From positions 1 through 64,000 of the forward strand of contig NZ_JAMQGM010000018.1 in NCBI RefSeq assembly GCF_023703325.1: a stretch of 64,000 nt of DNA, given 5' to 3'. Position 1 is the stretch's first letter; each line of letters begins with the position of its first letter. The stretch is from Streptomyces meridianus. Lineage in GTDB: Bacteria > Actinomycetota > Actinomycetes > Streptomycetales > Streptomycetaceae. The notes beneath the pieces were generated by a model that was not told the DNA's origin, did no database searches, and was given only the letters and a program-made list of their open reading frames with translations. Positions 35,092-45,326 of the stretch are shown one piece after another. Both the position numbers and the translations under genes were made by a program.

Positions 35092-35132
35092 CGGGCGGGC
35101 GCCGGGCGGTCCTGCCGCCCGGCGCCCGCCCG
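35092..35132. terminator. Bidirectional terminator closing the whiE operon
   Basis: A perfect 18-bp GC stem CGGGCGGGCGCCGGGCGG / CCGCCCGGCGCCCGCCCG with a five-base loop lies between the convergent membrane-protein gene and the last gene of the spore pigment operon. Confidence 0.88.
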
Positions 35133-35149
35133 GATTCCGACGACCCGTG

Positions 35150-35482
35150 TCACGTGCCGCTCGCGGCCTCCCACCGGTAGAACTCGTGGGCCATCGCATC
35201 CTTCGGGCCGGCCCACGTGTCCGGGTCGTACGCCTCGACGAAGGACGACAGCCGGTCACTGACGTCCCGGAACTCGGGGTGGTCGGCGACCTTGGCGACA
35301 GCGGGCCCCGGTGCCCGGTCGGCCTCGATCAGATGCAGGTAGACGTCGCCGAACTGGAAGAGGCTGCGGCCGGTCACGCCGACCATGCGCGGCAGCTCTC
35401 CGCGGTCCGATTCGGCGAAGATCCGGGCGATGTCCCGGGCGGAGCCGGGCTTCATCCGGGCGACGATCAGTGCGCGGTGCAT
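35150..35482 (-). CDS. whiE-ORFVII: Polyketide cyclase, TcmI family (WhiE ORFVII-like)
   Basis: A 110-residue ferredoxin-like (alpha+beta barrel) TcmI-type cyclase. It begins MHRALIVARMKPGSARDIAR and contains FQFGDVYLHLIEADR and the C-terminal AMAHEFYRWE. In spore pigment pathways this small protein helps fold and cyclise later rings of the polyketide. It is the last gene of the minus-strand whiE-type operon. A 94-base gap with a strong hairpin separates it from ORFVI, so its expression may be lower than that of the upstream genes. Confidence 0.93.
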   Translation of the reverse strand: MHRALIVARMKPGSARDIARIFAESDRGELPRMVGVTGRSLFQFGDVYLHLIEADRAPGPAVAKVADHPEFRDVSDRLSSFVEAYDPDTWAGPKDAMAHEFYRWEAASGT

Positions 35483-35526
35483 GAGGCGTCCCTTCGCTCA
35501 TGGGCCGGAGGGCCCGCTTGAATGGC

Positions 35527-35565
35527 GCCCGGCCCCGTGCGCACGCATCGCGCGAGGGGCCGGGC
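35527..35565 (-). terminator. Internal hairpin between whiE ORFVI and ORFVII
   Basis: A perfect 10-bp stem GCCCGGCCCC / GGGGCCGGGC with a 19-base loop lies in the only sizeable gap among the downstream operon genes. It may attenuate read-through into ORFVII or stabilise the upstream mRNA. Confidence 0.55.
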
Positions 35566-35576
35566 GGACGAGGCCG

Positions 35577-36294
<718 letters not shown>

Positions 36295-36308
36295 GGCGCT
36301 TCTCCTTG

Positions 36309-37556
36309 TCAAGAGGGGTTCCCGTCGCCGGCCCGCAGGACGAGGGCGGCATTGGAGCCCATGAGCCCGCGGGACAGGACCAGGGCGGTGCGCAGCTCGG
36401 CCGGGCGGGCCCGGGTCGTCACGAGATCGATGTCGTGGCAGATGTCGATCACGTTGGGGGTGGGGGGGACCAGACCGTGCTCCATGGCCAGGACTGCGGC
36501 GGACGCATCCAGGACCGGGGCACCGCAGTACGCACGCCCCGTTCCCGTCTTGGGCGCACTCACCGGGACGTTCCCCGCCCACGCCCCGAGCGCATCCGCG
36601 ATCGCCAGCGCCTCCGCCCGGTCCGCCTCCGGCACACCGAGAGCGTCGGCGAAGACCACGTCGACCTCTTCGGGGGCGCACTGCGCCTCCTCCAGGGCCT
36701 GCCGGATCGCCTGAGCGAGTCCGTCACGCGACTTCTCCCAATCGGACGCCCCGGTGAACGTCGCGGCATGACCCGCCACGACGGCCCGCACCGCCGCTCC
36801 GCGGGCCCGCGCCGCCGACTCCTCCTCGACCACCAGCATCGCGCCGCCCTCGGCGGGAACGAAGCCGCAGGCCTCGGAGGTGAACGGCAGATAGGCGCGT
36901 GCCGGGTCGCCGGACGCACTGAGGTCGGGATAGCCCAGCTGGCAGACGATCGAGTACGGGGCCAGCGGCGCCTCCGCGGCGCCGACGACCACCGCGTCGG
37001 TGCCGCGCCGGATGTTCCGGGCCGCGTGCGCGAGGGCGTCCAGGCCTCCCGCCTCGTCACTGGCGACGACTCCGCACGGCCCCTTGAACCCTCCGCGGAT
37101 GGAGATCTGGCCGGTGCTCGCGGCGTAGAACCAGGCGATGGACTGGTACGGGCCGACGTAGCGGGAGCCCTGGCCCCACAACCGCTGGAGTTCACGCTGA
37201 CCGAACTCACCGCCGCCGGACCCGGCTGCAGTGACGACGCCGAGCGCGAACGGCGAGCCGTGGGACTGCGCGTCCAGCCGGGCGTCCTCCAGTGCAAGGC
37301 CGGCGGCAGCCATCGCGAAGTGGGTGAAGCGGTCGGTCTGGACGAGGTAGCGCTCCTCGATCACCGCGCCCGGGTCGAACCCGCGCACCTCTCCGGCCAC
37401 CTGGAGGGGCAGATGACCGCACCCCTCCCGGCTGACCCGGTCGAGGACGCTGACTCCCTCCTGCGTCGCCTTCCAGAAGGCTTCCGTGCTGGTGCCGTTG
37501 GGGGCGACGACCCCGATTCCCGTGACGACGGCCCGTCGTGGCCCTTGCGAACTCAT
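36309..37556 (-). CDS. whiE-ORFIV: Ketosynthase beta / chain length factor
   Basis: A 415-residue thiolase-fold protein homologous to KS-alpha but without the nucleophilic cysteine. The aligned position reads [16 protein letters not shown], with Glu where most chain length factors have Gln. It heterodimerises with KS-alpha, helps prime by decarboxylation and sets chain length (24 carbons is the reported product size for the S. coelicolor whiE PKS). It overlaps the KS-alpha gene by four bases. The C-terminal NPS tail and length are normal. Confidence 0.95.
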   Translation of the reverse strand: MSSQGPRRAVVTGIGVVAPNGTSTEAFWKATQEGVSVLDRVSREGCGHLPLQVAGEVRGFDPGAVIEERYLVQTDRFTHFAMAAAGLALEDARLDAQSHGSPFALGVVTAAGSGGGEFGQRELQRLWGQGSRYVGPYQSIAWFYAASTGQISIRGGFKGPCGVVASDEAGGLDALAHAARNIRRGTDAVVVGAAEAPLAPYSIVCQLGYPDLSASGDPARAYLPFTSEACGFVPAEGGAMLVVEEESAARARGAAVRAVVAGHAATFTGASDWEKSRDGLAQAIRQALEEAQCAPEEVDVVFADALGVPEADRAEALAIADALGAWAGNVPVSAPKTGTGRAYCGAPVLDASAAVLAMEHGLVPPTPNVIDICHDIDLVTTRARPAELRTALVLSRGLMGSNAALVLRAGDGNPS

Positions 37557-38821
37557 CGTGTTCTCCCGCCTGTCCGGTTCAGCACGACCGCCGACTGGAA
37601 CCCGCCGAAGCCGCTCCCCACCGACAGAACGGTGCGCAAAGGCAGCGAGCGCGCGGTCCGCGGCACGTAGTCGAGGTCGCACTCCGGGTCCGGGGTCTCG
37701 TAGTTGGCTGTCGGCGGCACGACACCGTGGGCGAGCGCCAGGGTGCACGCTGCCAGCTCGATGGCCCCGATCGCTCCGAGCGAGTGACCGACCATGGACT
37801 TGATGGAACTCATCGGCACCGAGTAGGCACGCGCACCCAGCGAGCGTTTGACGGCCGCCGTCTCGTGCCGGTCGTTCTGCTGGGTCCCGGAGCCGTGGGC
37901 GTTGACGTAATCGACCTCGGAGCTGTCGATGCGGGCATGGTCGAGCGCCGTGTCGATGGCCTCCGCCATCTCCAGGCCGTCCTTGGTCAGACCGGTCATG
38001 TGATAGGCGTTGCCGAAGGTGGCGTAGCCGCGGATCTCGCAGTAGATGCGCGCGCCGCGCCTGCGGGCGTGCTCGAGTTCCTCAAGAACCAGCACGGCCC
38101 CGCCCTCGCCCATGACGAAGCCGTTCCGCCGGGCGTCGAACGGCCGGGAGGCGTGCTCGGCGTCGTCGTTGCTCGGGGAGGTCGCCTTGATCGCATCGAA
38201 ACAGGCCACGGTGATGGGCGAGATCGGGGAGTCGGAGGCGCCGGCGAGACAGACGTCGACCTTCCCCTCCTCGATCGCGTGGAAGGCGTAACCCACGGCG
38301 TCCAGGCCGGAGGTGCATCCCGTGGAGACGGTCTGCACCGGACCGTGGGCGCCGATCTGCTCCGCGACCTCGGAGGCCAGGGCGCTGGGGGAGAACGCCC
38401 GGTGCAGGTGCGGGCCGGCCGGCCGGTGATCGACGTCCCACCGCGCGCCCGACTCGCTCACCTCGACGTAGTCGTTCTCCAGCCGGGTGGTGCCTCCGAC
38501 GGCGGTGCCCATCGACACCCCCATCCGCCACGGGTCCTCCGCCTCCGGATCGAGCCCGGCGTCACGGATGGCCTCCTCGGCGGCCACCATGGCGAACTGG
38601 ACGTAGCGGTCGGCGCGTTCGACCTCCTCCTCGTCCAGCCCGTGGGCGTGCGGATCGAAGTCGCACTCGGCCGCGATACGGGACCGGAAGCCCGTGGGGT
38701 CGAAGAGGGTGATGCCGCGGGTCGCCGTGCGCCCGGCTGTGAGCATGTCCCAGAACGCGGGGACGCCTATCCCGCCGGGAGCCACGACCCCGAGGCCGGT
38801 GACTGCCACACGACGGGTCAT
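37553..38821 (-). CDS. whiE-ORFIII: Ketosynthase alpha of the spore pigment type II PKS
   Basis: A 422-residue beta-ketoacyl synthase performing the iterative malonyl condensations. The active-site cysteine is in [19 protein letters not shown]. Catalytic histidines are in [15 protein letters not shown] and [15 protein letters not shown], the latter with the conserved lysine. The start at 38821 overlaps the cupin stop by four bases and the stop overlaps the CLF start by four, showing tight coupling of KS and CLF synthesis. Confidence 0.96.
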   Translation of the reverse strand: MTRRVAVTGLGVVAPGGIGVPAFWDMLTAGRTATRGITLFDPTGFRSRIAAECDFDPHAHGLDEEEVERADRYVQFAMVAAEEAIRDAGLDPEAEDPWRMGVSMGTAVGGTTRLENDYVEVSESGARWDVDHRPAGPHLHRAFSPSALASEVAEQIGAHGPVQTVSTGCTSGLDAVGYAFHAIEEGKVDVCLAGASDSPISPITVACFDAIKATSPSNDDAEHASRPFDARRNGFVMGEGGAVLVLEELEHARRRGARIYCEIRGYATFGNAYHMTGLTKDGLEMAEAIDTALDHARIDSSEVDYVNAHGSGTQQNDRHETAAVKRSLGARAYSVPMSSIKSMVGHSLGAIGAIELAACTLALAHGVVPPTANYETPDPECDLDYVPRTARSLPLRTVLSVGSGFGGFQSAVVLNRTGGRTR

Positions 38822-39255
38822 GATCTCGCCTCCACCCGCTCGTCCGGGGGCCCGGCGGGGGCCGCGGCCGCGGTTTCCTCGGTGTCGACGTGTCCGAGCT
38901 CGGGACGGGGAGCCAGCGGGCCGAGATGGAAGACCATACGGGCCTCGGTCTTCCCCACGTTGCGGAAGCGGTGCCGCATGTTGACCGGGATGTACAGGCC
39001 CTGATCGGGCTTCAGCGAATGGGGCTCGCCGTCCAGGTCGACCTCGAGCGCTCCACTGACGACGTACACGAACTCCTCGGAGTACGGGTGGTAGTGCTCG
39101 CCGATGCGCTCGCCGGGCTGCACGAGGGCCATGCCCATGAAGCCGCTGGTGGCGCCCACCGTCGTGGGCGTCAGCATCGCCCGCAGGTCCCCGCCGCGTC
39201 TGCGGTTGGGCTCGGTGGCTGCAAGGTCCACGATGCAGGGGTGGTGCGTGGTCAT
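38818..39255 (-). CDS. whiE-ORFII: Cupin protein (WhiE ORFII-like)
   Basis: A 145-residue single cupin domain with motif 1 [21 protein letters not shown] (shown in two parts: [10 protein letters not shown] and FVYVVSG) and motif 2 [10 protein letters not shown], supplying three histidines and a glutamate for metal binding. Homologues occur in all spore pigment clusters; their exact step is unresolved, with an oxygenase or cyclase-like role suggested by the fold. Four-base overlap with the KS gene. Confidence 0.92.
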   Translation of the reverse strand: MTTHHPCIVDLAATEPNRRRGGDLRAMLTPTTVGATSGFMGMALVQPGERIGEHYHPYSEEFVYVVSGALEVDLDGEPHSLKPDQGLYIPVNMRHRFRNVGKTEARMVFHLGPLAPRPELGHVDTEETAAAAPAGPPDERVEARS

Positions 39256-39327
39256 GAGAGCTACCTCCAGGGGGAGCTGCCAACGCCGGCACCGGCGGCC
39301 GGCGGCGGCTGACGCATACGCGTCGGG

Positions 39328-40449
39328 TCAGGCGTCGGCCGACCGGCGGTCGGTGACGGGTTCCATGGCGCAGCGTGTGAGGAGCCGCGCAACGGACTGG
39401 TCGCTCGCCAGATCGTCGTCCTCCTCGAGGCGCAGCAGCCGGCCCAGGACAGCGGGGGTGCGGTGCCCGTCGAGGCCGAGCGCGCTGACGGGGTCCCGCT
39501 CGAGGGGACCGCGCATGTCGATGAGTCGGACAACGATGTCGTCACGCTGGAGGATCGTGCTGGCCATCACCGGGCTGGCGGGGTCGTCCGCGGCCAGCTC
39601 GGCCTGACGGGCCAGCAGCCGGGCCACGGCCATCCCGCAGTCCGGCTTGACCGGGTAGGACAGCGCGTGACGCTCGACCCCCGTCTCCGACTGTCCCCGG
39701 GCCACGTGGTGCACCGCCGGCAGGGCGGCACGGGTGAAGAACACCCGGGCGGACTCGGGGTCCTCCAGGTCGCGTTCCTGTTCCAGGTAGGGGTTGACCG
39801 CCTCTTCCACGGCGCGCACCTCGGGCTGCCGGGCCACGTGCCGCAGCGCGGCGACCAGGTCGCCCTGGACCTCGATGGCGCGGACCACCCGGTTTCCGTG
39901 CATGAACAGCGAGGTGCGCCGGAGTCTGGTGTGCTCGTCCACCTGCGCCGTCGGCGAATCGTACTCCGAGAGGATCTTGGCGACGTCCGCCTCGCTGCCG
40001 GGCCTCACCGTGAAGGTGAGGGCGTGCCGGACCGTGCCGTCACCGACCCGGGGAGCGGCCTGCAGGTTCCTCGCCGACGCCTCGGTGTAGACCGGGAGTT
40101 CCGGGGTCTCCCGCAGCACACTGAAACGCAGCGACCGGGTGTCGCGGACGCAACTGTGCAGCGGCTGCACCATCTCGACGTGGTCCTCGCTGTTCACCCA
40201 GGCGAGGAACGGCGGGGCGCTCTCCCATTCGCTGGTGATCAGCCACTGGGAGGGGTTCTCGATCGACTGGCAGAGCTGGTCGCTGATGTGCCCTGGTACG
40301 GATGCCACCCGGCTGCGCAGATGTTCGTAGGCGTCCATGAACCGCTGTTGGGCGCCATCCTGGAGATCCAGCAACAGGATCACCCGGAGCCGGGAGCCGT
40401 CGAAGGCGGACTGCGAGACCTTTTCCGAGACGGTGGTCATCTTCCTCAT
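39328..40449 (-). CDS. whiE-ORFI: SchA/CurD-like protein (WhiE ORFI-like), first gene of the pigment operon
   Basis: A 373-residue protein of the SchA/CurD family found in spore pigment clusters. It is built from repeated ferredoxin-like (ABM-type) units: [18 protein letters not shown] near the N-terminus, [20 protein letters not shown] in the middle and [20 protein letters not shown] near the C-terminus, which look like internal duplications. Its biochemical role is unknown. ATG at 40449 is preferred because GGAG lies about five bases upstream; an internal ATG at 40440 is an alternative. The promoter region is shared with divergent ORFVIII. Confidence 0.9.
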   Translation of the reverse strand: MRKMTTVSEKVSQSAFDGSRLRVILLLDLQDGAQQRFMDAYEHLRSRVASVPGHISDQLCQSIENPSQWLITSEWESAPPFLAWVNSEDHVEMVQPLHSCVRDTRSLRFSVLRETPELPVYTEASARNLQAAPRVGDGTVRHALTFTVRPGSEADVAKILSEYDSPTAQVDEHTRLRRTSLFMHGNRVVRAIEVQGDLVAALRHVARQPEVRAVEEAVNPYLEQERDLEDPESARVFFTRAALPAVHHVARGQSETGVERHALSYPVKPDCGMAVARLLARQAELAADDPASPVMASTILQRDDIVVRLIDMRGPLERDPVSALGLDGHRTPAVLGRLLRLEEDDDLASDQSVARLLTRCAMEPVTDRRSADA

Positions 40450-40937
40450 CTCTCTCCTTCGGGGCAGAACTCGGCTCCACGTGCTGGGCGTCGTGGGCCG
40501 GAGGCCCGTGCAACATGAGGGCGTTCCGGTTGAGGGACCGGATTCCGAGCCGGTGATACGCCCCGGTCCGGGGCGGAGCTCCTTGGGCTCCAGAGGTGAG
40601 AAAGATCCCGGTTTCGGTGGTTGCCCGATACTGATCGTAGGCCCGAGTCCCGGGGGCGCGAGATGTGCGATCCATCGGAGTGAACCTTGATCAGCGGTCC
40701 TGCGGCCGGGCACATTCAACCCATACGCCGGCCCGGAATTCCGCTCCGGCGCGGGGCGACCGGCACGTCTGCCGGAGTCGCGGAACGGCCGTCCGCACGG
40801 CTCGGAACGGAGCCGGGTCCGGCACCGTTCCGCACCGGGAACCGCGGCCCTGTCCGTACGGCGGCCCGGTGCCCGCGAACGTCCTGTTCCTGCACGTCCC
40901 GTTCATCACCGTCGGCTCGAAACGACTGGAGCGATTG
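40450..40937. promoter_or_regulatory. Divergent whiE promoter region (ORFI / ORFVIII)
   Basis: This 488-base non-coding gap must hold the promoter of the main pigment operon and that of ORFVIII. In S. coelicolor the corresponding region carries whiEP1 and the SigF-dependent whiEP2. I could not locate -10/-35 boxes reliably. A less GC-rich patch occurs around 40610-40720. A GTG at 40869 in frame with ORFVIII could lengthen that gene by 23 residues. Confidence 0.6.
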
Positions 40938-42572
40938 ATGGATCCGAAGGTCGACGTCCGTGTGCCGGTCCTCGTCGTGGGCGGTTCCCTCGTGGGCCTG
41001 TCCGCCTCCCTTTTCCTGGGCCGGCTGGGCATCGGACACATGCTGGTCGAAAAGCACGCCTCCACTTCTCATCACCCCCGTGGACGCGGCAACAACGTGC
41101 GCACGATGGAGCTCTACCGGACGGCCGGGGCGGAGGCTCGGATCCGTGACGCCGCATCCGTCCTGGCCGAGAACCACGGCATTCTGCAGGCCCCGTCACT
41201 GACCGGGGAGGAGCAGGAATGGCTCTTCAAGGAGATCGACCCGGGTGGTGGCCTGGCTCGCTTCAGTCCGTCCGGGTGGTGCCTGTGCAGCCAGAACGAC
41301 CTGGAGCCGGTACTGGTGGAGTGCGCCCGCGAACTGGGCGGGGACCTGCGCTTCCATCACGAGCTGCGCTCCTTCGAGCAGGACGCGAACGCGGTGACCG
41401 CTGTCGTGAAGAACCGGGAGACCGGTGAGCATCTGACCGTGGCGGCCGACTACCTGGTCGCCGCGGACGGGCCGCGCAGTCCGGTCCGCGAGTCCCTGGG
41501 CATCGGCCAGACGGGGCACGGCGAGCTGTTCCACAACGTCAGCATCACCTTCCGCTCCGAGGCACTGGCCGGGATCGTCGGCGACCGGCGCTTCATCGCC
41601 TGCTACCTCACCGGCCCCACGGCGGACGGTGCGCTGCTGCCCGTGGACAACCGGGAGAAGTGGGTCTTCCACGCCCCCTGGCACCCCGAGCAGGGCGAGG
41701 CGCTGGAGGAGTTCACGGACGAGCGGTGCGTGAAGCACATCCGCGCCGCGGTCGGGGCCCCCGAGCTCGACGTGGAGATCACCGGCATGGCGCCGTGGCA
41801 TGCGGCCGAGAGGGTGGCCGAACGCTACGGCACGGGGCGGATCCTGCTCGCCGGGGACTCGGCCCACGAGATGTCTCCGACGGGTGCGTTCGGCTCCAAC
41901 ACCGGAATCCAGGACGCGCACAACCTCGCCTGGAAGCTGGCGGCCGTGCTGGGCGGCTGGGCGGGCCCCGGTCTCCTCGACACCTACGGCGCGGAGCGCC
42001 GACCGGTCGCCGAGGCGACCGGTGCGCGAGCCTCCTCGCGGTCGGCGGAGCACAGCCACCCCGGCTACGCGCCGCCGCCCGGGGCGGCCGGTGGCAAAAA
42101 GAGCGGGGTGCTCACAGTGGCACTGGGCTACCGCTACACCGCCGGTGCGGTCGTGGGCGCCGACCCCGCGGCGCCGACCGTGCCCGAGCGGATGCAGCTG
42201 TCCGGTGAACCCGGCACTCGGGCCCCGCACATGTGGGTGACGCAGGACGGTGTGCGACGTTCACTCCTGGACCTCTACGAGAAGTCGATGGTGCTGCTGA
42301 GCGGCTCGGGCGACGCCGTCTGGGCACCGGCGGCGGCGCGTGTCGCGGCCGGGCTGTCCGTACCGCTTGCGGCCTACCGCGTCGGCAGCGGATCGGACGA
42401 CGACCTCGTCCCGGAGGCCGACGCCGACTGGGCCGAGCGGCACGGCGTGACCGGTGAGGGCGCGGTACTCGTCCGGCCCGACGGGTTCGTGGCCTGGCGT
42501 TCGGTAGGCCGGATGCCGGACCCGGAGCGGACGCTGACCGAGGTGCTGCGGACCGTGCTGCGCCGCGGCTGA
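40938..42572 (+). CDS. whiE-ORFVIII: FAD-dependent aromatic polyketide monooxygenase (WhiE ORFVIII-like)
   Basis: A 544-residue flavoprotein hydroxylase of the PheA/TfdB/RdmE type. The N-terminal dinucleotide motif is VLVVGGSLVGLSASLFLG, the NADPH/FAD DG motif is LVAADGPRSPVRE, and the FAD ribityl motif GRILLAGDSAHEMSPTGAFG is near residue 310. A thioredoxin-like C-terminal domain follows. It hydroxylates the pigment precursor late in the pathway; loss of its homologue changes spore colour in S. coelicolor. It is transcribed away from the operon and ends at a strong hairpin. Confidence 0.94.
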   Translation: MDPKVDVRVPVLVVGGSLVGLSASLFLGRLGIGHMLVEKHASTSHHPRGRGNNVRTMELYRTAGAEARIRDAASVLAENHGILQAPSLTGEEQEWLFKEIDPGGGLARFSPSGWCLCSQNDLEPVLVECARELGGDLRFHHELRSFEQDANAVTAVVKNRETGEHLTVAADYLVAADGPRSPVRESLGIGQTGHGELFHNVSITFRSEALAGIVGDRRFIACYLTGPTADGALLPVDNREKWVFHAPWHPEQGEALEEFTDERCVKHIRAAVGAPELDVEITGMAPWHAAERVAERYGTGRILLAGDSAHEMSPTGAFGSNTGIQDAHNLAWKLAAVLGGWAGPGLLDTYGAERRPVAEATGARASSRSAEHSHPGYAPPPGAAGGKKSGVLTVALGYRYTAGAVVGADPAAPTVPERMQLSGEPGTRAPHMWVTQDGVRRSLLDLYEKSMVLLSGSGDAVWAPAAARVAAGLSVPLAAYRVGSGSDDDLVPEADADWAERHGVTGEGAVLVRPDGFVAWRSVGRMPDPERTLTEVLRTVLRRG

Positions 42573-42585
42573 GCCGCGCGCGGGT

Positions 42586-42633
42586 GTGCCCCGCCGCCCC
42601 TGGGTGGATTCGGCACCGGTGGCGGCGGGGCAC
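42586..42633. terminator. Convergent terminator between whiE ORFVIII and yigZ
   Basis: A perfect 13-bp stem GTGCCCCGCCGCC / GGCGGCGGGGCAC with a 22-base loop lies between convergent genes. Confidence 0.82.
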
Positions 42634-42640
42634 GCCCGGC

Positions 42641-43267
42641 TCAGTTCTCCATGTAGGTCAGTTCGCCGAGCTCGAGTCCGGACGCACCGGCGGTCGCGTC
42701 GGCGAGCCAGGAACGGAAGGCGTCCGTGCGGTGGTCGGGCACTCCGACCTCGATCGTGACGCACTCGCCGTAGTGCACGGCGCGGACGCAGTGCCCGGCG
42801 GCCCGCAGATCGTTCCCGAGCCGGCCGGCCTGCTGGTGGCCGACGGTGACGGTGGCCAGCCGCAACGGGTGCAGGGCGACGGTCCCGATCTCGTCGAGGG
42901 CGTGGCCGACCGCTCCGCCGTAGGCTCTGATCAGACCACCCGCGCCGAGCCGGACGCCTCCGAAGTAGCGGGTGACGACGGCGACGGTGTCCCGCACCTC
43001 GCGGCGCATCAGCATCTGGAGCATCGGGACGCCGGCCGTACCGCCCGGTTCACCGTCGTCACTGGACTTCTGGATGACGCCACCGGGGCCGATCACGTAC
43101 GCGAAACAGTTGTGGTTCGCGCCCGCGTGCTGTCCACGGACGCGCCGTATCACCGCCAGGGCCTCCTCCTCGGTTGCGGCTGGTGCCAGCGTGGCCAGGA
43201 AGCGCGACTTCTTGATCTCGGTCTCGGACACACCCTCGCGGCCGACCGTGCGGTACTGCTCCTGCAT
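42641..43267 (-). CDS. YigZ/IMPACT-family protein
   Basis: A 208-residue protein of the UPF0029/IMPACT family. The N-terminal domain has KKSRFLATLAPAATEEEA, HNCFAYVIG, SSDDGEPGGTAGVPML and VTRYFGGVRLGAGGLIRAYG, the diagnostic block. A C-terminal DUF1949 ferredoxin-like domain follows. Eukaryotic relatives regulate GCN2; the bacterial role is unclear, possibly ribosome- or RNA-related. Confidence 0.93.
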   Translation of the reverse strand: MQEQYRTVGREGVSETEIKKSRFLATLAPAATEEEALAVIRRVRGQHAGANHNCFAYVIGPGGVIQKSSDDGEPGGTAGVPMLQMLMRREVRDTVAVVTRYFGGVRLGAGGLIRAYGGAVGHALDEIGTVALHPLRLATVTVGHQQAGRLGNDLRAAGHCVRAVHYGECVTIEVGVPDHRTDAFRSWLADATAGASGLELGELTYMEN

Positions 43268-43319
43268 GTCACCAGCCTATGGGCTGGAATGGACCCGACC
43301 GCCCAGAGGTTGAGCGGAC

Positions 43320-43736
43320 ATGTATGCCGATACGTCAGAGACAGAGGTCATCCGCCGCATCCTGACCGCCACCGGAGACACCTGGGCCGTGGTCGGTCTG
43401 TCCGGCAACACGGGCCGCGCGGCGTACGGGGTGGCGCGGGCGCTCCAGCGGTACGGCAAGCGCATCGTGCCGGTGCACCCGAAGGCGGAGAGGGTGCACG
43501 GGGAACAGGGCTACCGCTCGCTCGCGGACATCCCCTTCCCGGTGGACGTGGTCGATGTCTTCGTGAACAGCGACCTCGCGGGAGCAGTCGCCGACGAGGC
43601 TGCGGGCATCGGCGCCAAGGCGGTCTGGTTCCAGCTGGGGGTCGTGGACGAGGCGGCCTACCGCCGGACCCGGGAGGCGGGTCTCGACATGGTCATGGAC
43701 CGCTGCCCGGCGATCGAAATCCCGCGGCTGGGCTGA
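43320..43736 (+). CDS. CoA-binding domain protein (YccU-like)
   Basis: A 138-residue Rossmann-fold protein consisting only of a CoA-binding domain. It contains WAVVGLSGNTGRAAYGVARAL, KRIVPVHPKAERVHGEQGYRS (shown as VPVHPKAERVHGE) and AKAVWFQLGVVDEAA. It resembles the N-terminal domain of succinyl-CoA synthetase alpha and stand-alone YccU proteins. Role unknown; possibly CoA-dependent regulation or redox protection. Confidence 0.9.
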   Translation: MYADTSETEVIRRILTATGDTWAVVGLSGNTGRAAYGVARALQRYGKRIVPVHPKAERVHGEQGYRSLADIPFPVDVVDVFVNSDLAGAVADEAAGIGAKAVWFQLGVVDEAAYRRTREAGLDMVMDRCPAIEIPRLG

Positions 43737-43746
43737 TCGTGGCGTT

Positions 43747-43795
43747 CCGGTCCGGCCGCCCGGGCTGCGCGGACGGGCCCGGGCGACCGGACCGG
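43747..43795. terminator. Convergent terminator between the CoA-binding and XRE genes
   Basis: A 19-bp stem with a single G-U-type mismatch (left arm 43747-43765, right arm 43777-43795) and an 11-base loop fills the gap between the two stop codons. Confidence 0.85.
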
Positions 43796-43796
43796 T

Positions 43797-44369
43797 TCAG
43801 CGCACCGGCGGAATCGCGACCGTCATGATCATCTCGGCTGGGACCCGGCCGTCGTTGCGGTAGCCGTGCGGGAGGTTCGCCTCGAACGTGGCCGACGTGC
43901 CCGCGGCGAGCCGGTACTCCTCCCCTCCGACGGCAAGGGTGATGTCACCGGCCGTGACGTGGAGCATTTCGTGCGTCCCGGACGGATGCGGGTCCGAGGT
44001 GCTGCCCTCCCCCGGCATCAGCCGCCAGGACCACATCTCGAGCGGTCCGGGGTTCTCGGCACCGACCAGCAGGGACGTCGAACTGCCGGCCTCGGTCGAC
44101 CACATGCGCACCGTCCGGTCTGCCGGAACGATCCGCACCGCCGAGCCCTGTTCGTAGTCGAGCAGGGTGGTGATGCTCACGCCGAGCGCGTCGGCGATCT
44201 TCACGGTGGTTCCGACGCTGGGGTTCGTCCGGGCCTGCTCGATCTGGATGATCATCCCGCGGCTGACGCCCGCCCGGGCCGCCAGGGCCTCGAGGGTGAA
44301 GGCGCGCTCGGTGCGCCAGTGCTTGACGTTTCTGGCCAGCGCCTTGGTCAGGTGATCGAGGTCCGTCAC
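43797..44369 (-). CDS. XRE-family regulator with C-terminal cupin domain
   Basis: A 190-residue protein. An N-terminal helix-turn-helix (residues about 10-65, TLEALAARAGVSRGMIIQIE, TNPSVGTTVKIADALGV) is joined to a C-terminal cupin (about 110-185, HPSGTHEMLHVTAGDITLAV and FEANLPHGYRNDG). Such regulators often control metabolite or drug exporters. It is divergent from an EamA transporter gene across a 93-base AT-rich gap with a clear palindrome, so it probably represses that gene. Confidence 0.92.
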   Translation of the reverse strand: MTDLDHLTKALARNVKHWRTERAFTLEALAARAGVSRGMIIQIEQARTNPSVGTTVKIADALGVSITTLLDYEQGSAVRIVPADRTVRMWSTEAGSSTSLLVGAENPGPLEMWSWRLMPGEGSTSDPHPSGTHEMLHVTAGDITLAVGGEEYRLAAGTSATFEANLPHGYRNDGRVPAEMIMTVAIPPVR

Positions 44370-44395
44370 GTTGCGTCCATTTCATTGAATGCTAT

Positions 44396-44413
44396 AGTTC
44401 AGTCTATTGAACT
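44396..44413. promoter_or_regulatory. Operator palindrome between the XRE-cupin and EamA genes
   Basis: A perfect 6-bp dyad AGTTCA-GTCTAT-TGAACT lies within a strikingly AT-rich promoter region. A degenerate extra half-site TTGAAT precedes it at about 44384. It is the likely binding site of the XRE-cupin protein. Confidence 0.72.
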
Positions 44414-44462
44414 TCGGTGCGTTGCACTGCACCGTCCATCACATTGTACTGGGAGGGATGAC

Positions 44463-45326
44463 GTGACCGCAGTCTTCGCACTCGCCACCAGCCTGCTCTG
44501 GGGTCTGGCGGACTTCGGCGGTGGCATGCTGACCCGCCGCAGCCCGGCCCTCACCGTGGTCGTCGTGTCGCAGACCATCGCCGCCGCGGTCCTGGGCGTC
44601 GTGGTCGTCGCCTCCAGCGCGTGGACCCAGGCCGACGCCCGGCTCTGGTACGCAGTGGCCGCCGGGGTGGTGGGCCCGGTCGCCATGCTCTGCTTCTACC
44701 GCGCCCTGTCCCTCGGGCCGATGGGCGTCGTCTCGCCGCTCGGTTCCGTGGGGGTGGCCGTCCCCGTCGGCATCGGCCTGCTGCTCGGCGAACGCCCCGG
44801 CCCGGTACAGGCGTTCGGGATCCTGCTGGCCGTGGCCGGCGTGGTCCTCGCCGGAGGGCCCCAGCTGCGCGGCGCCCCGGTCCAGCGGCAGACGATCATG
44901 CTGACCCTCGTCGCCGCATTCGGCTTCGGTGCGGTCATGGTGCTCATCGCGGAGTCGTCGTCCACGCTCACCGGTCTCTTCCTCGCCCTGTTCGTGCAGC
45001 GCCTGACGAACGTCGTGGTGGGCGGTGCGGCGCTGGCCGTGTCCGTCCGGCGCGGCGCGGCGGCCCTTCCGGCCGAGGGGGTGCGGGTGCTGTGGTCCGC
45101 GCTGCCCGCTCTGGCCTTCGTCGGTCTGGCCGACGTGGCGGCCAACGGCTCGTACGCCCTCGCGGCGCGGAGCGGGCCGGTCACCGTGGCCGCCGTCCTC
45201 GCCTCGCTCTACCCGGTGATCACCGCGCTCGCCGCCCGGGGTGTGCTGAAGGAGCGTCTCCTCGGCGTCCAGACGACCGGAGCCGCCATCGCCCTGTTCG
45301 GCACCCTTCTGCTGGCCTCCGGCTGA
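44463..45326 (+). CDS. EamA/DMT-family transporter
   Basis: A 287-residue integral membrane protein with ten predicted spans in two EamA repeats, each closing with a conserved motif (ALSLGPMGVVSPLGSVGVAV; PVTVAAVLASLYPVITALAA). Members export amino acids or other small metabolites. It reads from a GTG behind GGGAGGG. Regulation by the divergent XRE-cupin protein is likely; the substrate is unknown. Confidence 0.9.
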   Translation: MTAVFALATSLLWGLADFGGGMLTRRSPALTVVVVSQTIAAAVLGVVVVASSAWTQADARLWYAVAAGVVGPVAMLCFYRALSLGPMGVVSPLGSVGVAVPVGIGLLLGERPGPVQAFGILLAVAGVVLAGGPQLRGAPVQRQTIMLTLVAAFGFGAVMVLIAESSSTLTGLFLALFVQRLTNVVVGGAALAVSVRRGAAALPAEGVRVLWSALPALAFVGLADVAANGSYALAARSGPVTVAAVLASLYPVITALAARGVLKERLLGVQTTGAAIALFGTLLLASG

